Source: Bacillota bacterium
GTDB taxonomy: Bacteria > Bacillota > Clostridia > Lachnospirales > Lachnospiraceae
Direction of reading: 5' to 3'
DNA: 11,233 nucleotides
Assembly (NCBI GenBank): GCA_023399455.1
Contig: JAEWPN010000198.1
Span: 1 to 11,233 of the forward strand
In this document: piece by piece, positions 6,059 to 11,233 of the stretch
Position numbering within the stretch: position 1 is the first letter of the stretch
How the letters are laid out: every line of letters begins with the position of its first letter
Position numbers and translations under genes: made by a program
Notes under the pieces: model-generated
Database searches by the model: none
What the model saw: only the letters and a program-made list of their open reading frames with translations
Told to the model about the DNA's origin: nothing

Positions 6059-6100
6059 CTGTCTGCAGTGTCCGATGGGACGCATGCAGGCGGTTTTTTT
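6059..6100 (+). terminator. Strong intrinsic terminator before the trpS promoter
   Basis: CTGTCTGCA (6059-6067) pairs with TGCAGGCGG (6085-6093), and GTGTCC (6068-6073) with GGACGC (6078-6083), around the loop GATG. This gives a 15-bp stem with one bulged A (6084) and a few G-U pairs. Seven T residues follow (6094-6100). It ends transcription coming from the two-component/peptide/structured-RNA region and separates it from the trpS promoter. Confidence 0.82.
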
Positions 6101-6158
6101 GTATCCAAATTTTCGGGTTTATCAAACTCATAAAATCTACGGTTCGTCCGCCCTTGCC

Positions 6159-6187
6159 TTGACGAAATGGAGTACCAATGCTAAACT
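6159..6187 (+). promoter_or_regulatory. SigA-type promoter for trpS
   Basis: TTGACG (6159-6164), exactly 17 bases, then TAAACT (6182-6187). Transcription should begin near 6194. Two copies of TTACATTC (6190-6197 and 6206-6213) straddle and follow the start point; their meaning is unknown. With this promoter, trpS has a leader of only about 40 bases, too short to contain a T-box. Confidence 0.65.
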
Positions 6188-6234
6188 TATTACATTCAAA
6201 AAATGTTACATTCTAAAATTTGGAGGCAATCATC

Positions 6235-7239
6235 ATGATAGACGGCAAAAAGATACTTTTCAGCGGAATGCAGGCGACGGGAACCTTGACTCTCGGTAAC
6301 TATTTGGGAGCACTTAAAAACTGGGTAACCTTAAGCGACGAGTACGAATGCTTTTATTCCGTTGTAGACTTACATTCCATAACGGTCAGACAAGACCCTG
6401 CAGAGCTTAGAAAAAGGGCTAGAAATTTATTGACCTTATATATTGCGGCAGGTCTCGATCCTAAGAAAAACTGTATTTATTATCAGTCGCACGTGTCGGG
6501 CCATGCGGAGCTTTCGTGGATATTAAACTGCTTTACCTATATGGGTGAACTTAACCGAATGACACAGTTTAAGGATAAATCATCCAAGCATGCGGACAAT
6601 ATCAACGCCGGACTTTTCACCTATCCGGTACTCATGGCGGCAGACATTCTCTTATATCAGGCTGACGTAGTTCCCGTAGGTAAAGATCAGCTTCAACATT
6701 TAGAGATTACAAGAGATATCGCTCAGAGGTTTAACGCCATATACGGCGATGTGTTTACGATACCGGAGCCCTATATCGGAAAAGCCGGAGCGAAAATCAT
6801 GAGTTTACAGGACCCGGAAAAAAAGATGTCGAAGTCGGATGAAAATCCCAATGCGAGCATTTATCTTATGGATGACCCGGATACGATTATCCGCAAGTTC
6901 AAGAGGGCTGTGACAGATTCCGAGGGGGCGGTGAGGTATCGTGAGGAACAGCCTGGCATTAAGAATCTGATTGATATTTACTGCTCCTGCACCGGAAAGA
7001 CTCCGGAGGAGACGGAGAGAGAATTTGATGGTAAAGGCTATGGCGATTTCAAGCTTGCGGTAGGAGAATCGGTAGTGGGCGTGTTAAAGCCCGTTCAGGA
7101 TCGATTTGCAGAGCTGATCCAGGATAAATCCTATATCGATGGAATTATAAAAGAAAATGCGGATAAGGCCGGCTATTATTCGACGAAGACCTTGCGAAAG
7201 GTTCAGAAGAAGGTTGGTTTTCCTGAGAAAATAAAATAA
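6235..7239 (+). CDS. trpS: Tryptophan--tRNA ligase
   Basis: TrpRS charges tRNA(Trp) with tryptophan using ATP and is a cytoplasmic class I aminoacyl-tRNA synthetase. The 334-residue length matches bacterial TrpRS. The N-terminal ATP-binding signature is present as SGMQATGTLTLGNYLGALKNW-type sequence (residues 10-30), with TLGN in place of the canonical HIGH. The KMSKS loop is exact at residues 197-201 (KKMSKSDENPN). Family blocks such as LLYQADVVPVGKDQLQHLE and AKIMSLQDPEKK are intact. The ATG at 6235 lies eight bases after GGAGG (6222-6226); a TTG at 6220 would overlap that site and is rejected. The gene has its own promoter at 6159-6187, and the next gene follows after 19 bases. Confidence 0.98.
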   Translation: MIDGKKILFSGMQATGTLTLGNYLGALKNWVTLSDEYECFYSVVDLHSITVRQDPAELRKRARNLLTLYIAAGLDPKKNCIYYQSHVSGHAELSWILNCFTYMGELNRMTQFKDKSSKHADNINAGLFTYPVLMAADILLYQADVVPVGKDQLQHLEITRDIAQRFNAIYGDVFTIPEPYIGKAGAKIMSLQDPEKKMSKSDENPNASIYLMDDPDTIIRKFKRAVTDSEGAVRYREEQPGIKNLIDIYCSCTGKTPEETEREFDGKGYGDFKLAVGESVVGVLKPVQDRFAELIQDKSYIDGIIKENADKAGYYSTKTLRKVQKKVGFPEKIK

Positions 7240-7258
7240 AGTTAAGTAAAAAGCGAAT

Positions 7259-8005
7259 ATGAATGAAAAACGTTTTGAAGAGGCTAAAAGCAAAATTATA
7301 GGCATACAGAGAAATCGTGGTGGAATCGGTACCCTGCAGGAAAAGACTGTGCATGCGGTGCTTAAGAACTATTATGCGCCGGATGTGGAGATGCATGAGG
7401 TTTCTCTTTGCAATTATGTGGCGGATATTTATACGGGAAATGAAATCATCGAAATTCAAAACGGTAATTTTTATAAAATCCGCACCAAACTGGAGGTATT
7501 TCTTGAAGAGTATCCGGTCACTGTGGTTTATCCCATTCCCCATACGAAGTGGCTCATATGGATTGATGAGACGACAGGAGAGCTTTCCAGGAAGAGAAAA
7601 AGCCCGGCGACGGGAAGTGCATACCTGGCTTTCAAAGAGTTATACAGAATTAAACCATATCTGAAAAATGCGAATTTGAAATTTTGCTTTCCGATAATGG
7701 ATGTGGAGGAGTACCGGTTATTAAACGGATGGAGCAAGGATAAGAAAAAGGGTTCCTGCCGCTATGACAGAATTCCGGTGGCTCTTTTCGATGAAGTGGT
7801 TATCGAAAGACGGGAGGACTACCTTCAGTTTCTTCCTTATGAGCTTCCAGGGGAGTTCACCTCGTCCGATTTGGCAAAAAGCGCGAAGATTCCGTCACAA
7901 ACGGCTAATCTCGTTTTGAATATCCTTCTTTTCATGGAGGTGGTGGAGCGGATTGGCAAAAAAAGCCGCTCCTATTTATACAGGATTGCGGAGGGTTTGG
8001 GCTAA
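7259..8005 (+). CDS. Conserved protein with PD-(D/E)XK-like core and C-terminal winged helix
   Basis: A 248-residue soluble protein that I recognise as a conserved but unnamed Firmicutes family. The N-terminal third has the layout of a PD-(D/E)XK nuclease: Glu28 (TLQEKTVHAVL), Asp56 (YVADIYTG), then a strand with Glu65 and Gln67 (EIIEIQNGNF) and Lys77 in the next helix. An E-x-Q instead of E-x-K is known in some members of that fold. The middle contains WLIWIDETTGE, then KRKSPATGS, EEYRLLNGWSKDKKKGS and YDRIP. The C-terminal part (about 199-235, FTSSDLAKSAKIPSQTANLVLNI) looks like a winged helix, suggesting DNA or RNA binding. Nuclease activity is inferred from spacing only. No good ribosome binding site precedes the ATG at 7259. 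It begins 19 bases after trpS and is probably co-transcribed with it. Confidence 0.85.
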   Translation: MNEKRFEEAKSKIIGIQRNRGGIGTLQEKTVHAVLKNYYAPDVEMHEVSLCNYVADIYTGNEIIEIQNGNFYKIRTKLEVFLEEYPVTVVYPIPHTKWLIWIDETTGELSRKRKSPATGSAYLAFKELYRIKPYLKNANLKFCFPIMDVEEYRLLNGWSKDKKKGSCRYDRIPVALFDEVVIERREDYLQFLPYELPGEFTSSDLAKSAKIPSQTANLVLNILLFMEVVERIGKKSRSYLYRIAEGLG

Positions 8006-8017
8006 AGAGGAAAAAGC

Positions 8018-9568
8018 ATGGGGAATATATTGGTTATAGTTCAGCTATTAGGTTCATTTGCAGCGTTTGCGCTGATCATACTTGTTTATAGAGCAAAGTC
8101 CTCCGAGCCGCAGAAGGTTCTTTTAGCAGGAACGATTTTTGTCTATATCAATATGCTGGGTTATTATTTCGAATTGACCTCGAAAACAGTAGAAACCGCG
8201 ATTCTCGGTATTAAGATGGAATATATAGGGGATACTCTTGGTTCTTTGCTGTTCATTTTCTTCGTGTGCATTTACAGTCCGCAGAAGAGCTATCGTTTTT
8301 GGAAGTTTTTTTATCTGATCAATAATTTGTTCATCTTATTTCTTGTCCTGACCTATCCCAATCATACGTTATACTACAAAGGCATAAGTATGCGCATTGA
8401 AGGAGGCATTACCTATGTGGATATGGAATACGGTATTTTTTATTACTGGTGGGTTATTTCCTCCGGCATGTTAGGGCTGTTGGTGGTCTACATAGCAAGT
8501 TGTGCCTATATGGGATATAAGAGCAAGAACCATCCGGAATACGCGCGGATCATTGCGGCCTCTGCCATAGCCACGCTGTCCTGGCCACTGAACATATTTC
8601 ATGTGTTCGGAGATTATGATATCGGGCCGATGACGCTCCTTCCTTTAAAAAAACGGGGATGGATTTTCACGTGATGGGCGTTATTATCAGTGGAAGAGAA
8701 AGGCTATGTTCGACGGCAAAAAGCGGCTTTTAGGCGAGATTGTCCGCATCGTTGATCATACCGAGACCTACGAACATACCAACAAGCTGCTGGAACTGAA
8801 AAACGATGCGGAAAAAGCGAACAGGGCAAAGAGCATGTTCTTAACGAATATGAGCCACGAAATACGCACGCCGCTCAACGCTATCGTGGGTATGGACGAG
8901 CTTATTTTACGGGAGAGCACTTCGGAGAACATAAATGAATATGCTGGAAATATAAGGGAAGCAGGACGGGCGCTTCTTGCCCTCATCAACGATGTACTGG
9001 ATATTTCCAAGATAGAATCGGGTAAATTGGAGGTAAAGGCGGATCAGTACGAAATGAAATTATTACGAAGGAACTGGTGAACCTTATGGGCGGAAGCCTG
9101 AGTGTTGAAAGCGTTTATGGCGAGGGCAGTACCTTTCGCTTTGAGATTCCGCAGGGAATACCGAATAAGCTTCAGGCTTCCGCTCCGATAGGAAAGCTTA
9201 AGCTGCAAAATGTAAACAATACATCTCCCCACAAGTCCGCTTATCTATTTACGGCACCTGAAGCGAGGGCTCTTGTCGTGGATGATAACGCCGTCAATAT
9301 TACCGTAGTGCGGGGCTTCTGAAAAGATGTGAAATTCAGACGGATGATGCGCTCAGCGGACCGGAATGTCTGGACAAAGTGAGCAAAAGTCATTATGATA
9401 TAATATTGATGGATCACATGATGCCGGGAATGGATGGAATCGAGACCTTTAAGAAAATCAGGCAGATGAAACTTATCCAAGCCCATCAGCATTGACGAGC
9501 TATACCGCCAGCTGATGGAATACCTTCCAGCGTCCATGATAATCCGTCAGAAGGAAGAAGAGGAGTAA
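8018..9568 (+). pseudogene. Decayed hybrid histidine kinase (7TM, PAS, HisKA, ATPase remnant, receiver)
   Basis: Remnants of one large hybrid sensor kinase are found in order but in different frames. 8018-8646 encodes a multi-pass HisK N-terminal 7TM-type domain with a good ribosome binding site (GAGG, seven bases upstream). After a run of seven A (8647-8653) the frame changes to the end of a PAS domain (DGRYYQWKRKAMFDGKK) and an intact HisKA H-box (MSHEIRTPLNAIVG), up to about 9055. Then the ATPase is reduced to its last part (ITKELVNLMGGSLSVES, ending FRFEIPQ). The receiver starts at RALVVDDNAVNITVV, shifts frame at a GGGG run (9312-9315), and continues with IILMDHMMPGMDGIE. A last shift near 9470-9480 leads to the C-terminal SKPISIDELYRQLMEYLP, ending at 9566-9568. 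Most of the PAS, the N- and G-box part of the ATPase and the second half of the receiver are missing. No working kinase can result. Confidence 0.9.
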
Positions 9569-9576
9569 GGATTTTT

Positions 9577-10989
9577 ATGACAACACAAACAGAAACTGCC
9601 CGTCAGTTTTTATTTATCGAAAAAGCAAAGGAGCATGTAGATGAACTGGCGAAGAAGCTGGGCCGCAGACCTCTCTGCAACGTAACTACGTTCGGCTGCC
9701 AGATGAATGCCAGAGACTCGGAAAAGCTGGCAGGCATATTAGAGCAGGTGGGCTACGAGCTGATAGAGTCTGAGGACGCCGATCTCGTAATCTACAATAC
9801 ATGTACGGTCAGAGACAATGCCAACCAAAGAGTATATGGGCGACTGGGATTCCTAAATAGTATGAAGCAGAAAAAGCCCCATATGAAAATCGCCCTCTGC
9901 GGCTGCATGATGCAGGAGGACGTAGTCATTGAAAAGATCAAGAAGAGCTACCGGTTCGTGGATTTGATTTTCGGTACCCACAATATTTTTAAGTTTGCAG
10001 AGCTTTTATGTACTATGTTCGAATCCGAGGATATGGTAATCGATATATGGAAGGATACTGATCAGATTGTTGAGGATTTACCGGTAGAGCGCAAATATCC
10101 GTTCAAATCAGGTATCAATATCATGTTTGGCTGCAATAACTTCTGCAGTTACTGTATCGTGCCTTATGTGAGAGGACGCGAGCGCAGCCGCAGTCCTAAG
10201 GATATTATAAAGGAAATAGAAAGCATTGCGGCGGACGGTGTGGTAGAGATTATGCTGTTAGGTCAGAATGTGAACTCTTACGGCAGGACATTAGAGGAGC
10301 CTATGAGTTTCGCAGATCTTCTGCGCGAGGTGGAAAAGGTAGAAGGAATCGAGAGAATCCGCTTTATGACCTCTCATCCTAAGGATTTGTCGGAAGATCT
10401 GATTCAGGTCATGAAGGAATCGAAGAAGATATGCCGTCATCTTCATCTGCCGCTTCAATCCGGTTCCACCAGTATCCTGGCGGCTATGAACCGCAGCTAC
10501 ACCAAGGAGCAGTATCTTGCCATTGCCGAGAGGATCCGGAAAGAAATCCCTGATATGTCTATTACCACGGACATCATGGTAGGTTTTCCGGGAGAGACCC
10601 TCGAGGATGTGGAGGAGACCATCGATGTTGTAAAGAGGGTGCAGTACGACAACGCTTTTACCTTTATCTATTCCAAGCGGACCGGAACTCCGGCTGCGGC
10701 CATGGATAATCAGGTGTCGCAGGAGGTGGTGAAGGAGGGCTTCGACAAGCTTTTGAAGGTAGTTCAGGATACTGCGAAAGAGCGCACCAAGCTTCTGCAG
10801 GGACAGATTCAGACTGCGCTTGTGGAAGAGGTGAATGAGCAGAATGATTCTCTCGTTACAGGAAGGCTTTCCAATAACACTATCGTACATTTTCCCGGAG
10901 ACGCGTCTCTTATCGGCAGGATAGTGAAGGTAAAGCTAAAGGAATGTCATGGCTTTTATTATGCCGGTGAAATGCTGCAGGAAGTTTAA
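9577..10989 (+). CDS. miaB: tRNA-2-methylthio-N6-dimethylallyladenosine synthase MiaB
   Basis: MiaB is a radical-SAM methylthiotransferase that converts i6A37 to ms2i6A37 in tRNAs reading codons that start with U. The protein is 470 residues. Its N-terminal UPF0004 domain has the three cluster-binding cysteines in TFGCQMN (C41), NTCTVR (C76) and CGCMMQ (C110). The radical-SAM motif CNNFCSYC (C186, C190, C193) is followed by IVPYVRGRERSRSP, and a TRAM-type RNA-binding domain ends the protein (about 405-470). All key residues are present. An N-terminal extension of about 30 residues before the UPF0004 domain is usual in clostridia. The ribosome binding site AAGGA (9567-9571) overlaps the terminal stop codon of the kinase pseudogene, six bases or fewer from the ATG. 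No promoter is obvious just upstream, so expression may depend on transcription through the pseudogene. mutS follows, as in many Firmicutes. Confidence 0.98.
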   Translation: MTTQTETARQFLFIEKAKEHVDELAKKLGRRPLCNVTTFGCQMNARDSEKLAGILEQVGYELIESEDADLVIYNTCTVRDNANQRVYGRLGFLNSMKQKKPHMKIALCGCMMQEDVVIEKIKKSYRFVDLIFGTHNIFKFAELLCTMFESEDMVIDIWKDTDQIVEDLPVERKYPFKSGINIMFGCNNFCSYCIVPYVRGRERSRSPKDIIKEIESIAADGVVEIMLLGQNVNSYGRTLEEPMSFADLLREVEKVEGIERIRFMTSHPKDLSEDLIQVMKESKKICRHLHLPLQSGSTSILAAMNRSYTKEQYLAIAERIRKEIPDMSITTDIMVGFPGETLEDVEETIDVVKRVQYDNAFTFIYSKRTGTPAAAMDNQVSQEVVKEGFDKLLKVVQDTAKERTKLLQGQIQTALVEEVNEQNDSLVTGRLSNNTIVHFPGDASLIGRIVKVKLKECHGFYYAGEMLQEV

Positions 10990-11013
10990 AGCACACTTAC
11001 ATTTGAATAGAAT

Positions 11014-11047
11014 CCGCGCTTGAAATGATAGATACTATCAATAGCGG
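11014..11047 (+). other. Hairpin between miaB and mutS, no T-run
   Basis: TGATAG (11026-11031) and CTATCA (11035-11040) form a tight hairpin with a three-base loop, enclosed by CCGC (11014-11017) and GCGG (11044-11047). No run of T residues follows, so it is not a standard terminator. It may be a weak terminator or mRNA 3'-end structure for miaB, just upstream of the mutS promoter. Confidence 0.35.
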
Positions 11048-11051
11048 TCGA

Positions 11052-11080
11052 TTTACAACCCCTACATTTTGTGGTATATT
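11052..11080 (+). promoter_or_regulatory. Extended -10 SigA promoter for mutS
   Basis: TTTACA (11052-11057), 17 bases, TATATT (11075-11080), with TGG directly before the -10 box. This is one of the best promoters in the window. Transcription should start near 11087, at the foot of the leader hairpin 11085-11111. mutS can therefore be expressed independently of miaB. Confidence 0.7.
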
Positions 11081-11084
11081 AAAG

Positions 11085-11111
11085 ACGGGTGTACATATGG
11101 AGTATGCCCGT
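11085..11111 (+). promoter_or_regulatory. 5'-end leader hairpin of the mutS transcript
   Basis: ACGGGTGTAC (11085-11094) pairs with GTATGCCCGT (11102-11111) over ten base pairs, including two G-U, with loop ATATGGA. It would form at the very 5' end of the mutS mRNA. Only a weak TTATT tail follows, so a role in mRNA stability is more likely than termination. Confidence 0.4.
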
Positions 11112-11145
11112 TTATTCAATTACAGAGGAACAGAGGAGAGGAACA

Positions 11146-11233
11146 GTGGCGGAATTAACTCCTATGATGCAGCAATATATGGAAACGAAGGAAGAATACA
11201 AGGACTGTATTCTTTTTTACCGACTCGGCGATT
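11146..11233 (+). CDS. mutS: DNA mismatch repair protein MutS, N-terminus only
   Basis: The frame opening at GTG 11146 encodes [20 protein letters not shown], continuing to CILFYRLGD at the window edge. This is the conserved start of the MutS mismatch-recognition domain, in which the protein binds mispaired DNA and recruits MutL. Only 29 codons are visible. AGGAG (11134-11138) lies seven bases upstream of the GTG. An in-frame ATG six codons later lacks comparable spacing to a ribosome binding site. The miaB-mutS order is common in clostridia, and mutL often follows. Confidence 0.92.
   Translation, partial: MAELTPMMQQYMETKEEYKDCILFYRLGD

Noticed and set aside
5860..6234. T-box leader for trpS
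   Set aside because: The UGG followed by A at about 6000-6004 and the terminator looked suggestive, but the conserved T-box sequence (UGG-N-ACCGCG type) before the terminator and the AGUA motif of stem I are missing. trpS also has a promoter after the terminator.
8018..9322. Three separate genes: a membrane protein, a short HisKA protein and a receiver protein
   Set aside because: The pieces are consecutive parts of one hybrid kinase in shifted frames, and the later two lack ribosome binding sites and full domains.
8640..9500. Insertion sequence as the cause of kinase inactivation
   Set aside because: No transposase remnant, terminal inverted repeats or target duplication is visible; the lesions are deletions and frameshifts.
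10291..10890. Minus-strand ORF of 199 codons opposite miaB
   Set aside because: It is a shadow of the strongly conserved miaB coding frame.

Overview
The window looks like the chromosome of a Gram-positive clostridium, most probably a Lachnospiraceae-type gut bacterium. The reasons are AT-rich intergenic DNA with clear SigA-type promoters, strong GGAGG-type ribosome binding sites, and a gene set typical of that group: a DUF1292 protein, a GlgX-like protein, a DUF5662 protein, an AgrC/AgrA-like two-component pair, trpS, and miaB followed by mutS. The assignment rests on recognised protein families only; no database search was run.

Layout. The left edge (1-193, minus strand) is a DUF1292 gene cut by the window, divergent from the rest. 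Promoters for both directions lie in 241-315. On the plus strand come a GlgX-like protein whose catalytic residues all appear to be replaced (379-2307), a DUF5662 protein (2341-2916), and a small Gly/Asn/Cys/Trp repeat protein (2981-3307) closed by a strong terminator (3331-3359). A new promoter (3511-3539) starts a LytTR response regulator and a multi-pass GHKL sensor kinase (3572-5607). Just downstream, a very short ORF (5739-5801) with an excellent ribosome binding site encodes a 20-residue amphipathic, aromatic peptide. It is preceded by a TATGAT -10 box, a poor -35, and a direct repeat resembling LytTR-regulator sites. I read this as a candidate regulator/sensor/peptide circuit without an AgrB processing protein.

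The 433 bases from 5802 to 6234 hold no convincing protein gene. They can fold into a long rod-shaped RNA (about 5896-6052, with a 13-bp perfect inverted repeat), end in a strong intrinsic terminator (6059-6100), and then carry a separate promoter for trpS (6159-6187).

The right half contains trpS (6235-7239), a conserved but uncharacterised protein with a PD-(D/E)XK-like core and a C-terminal winged-helix-like segment (7259-8005), a decayed hybrid histidine kinase with at least four lesions (8018-9568), miaB (9577-10989), and the start of mutS (11146 onward) behind its own promoter and a 10-bp leader hairpin. The housekeeping genes here serve tRNA charging (TrpS), tRNA modification (MiaB) and mismatch repair (MutS).

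Most interesting points: the peptide with its putative operator beside an AgrCA-like pair, the catalytically dead GlgX-like protein, and the structured RNA upstream of trpS.
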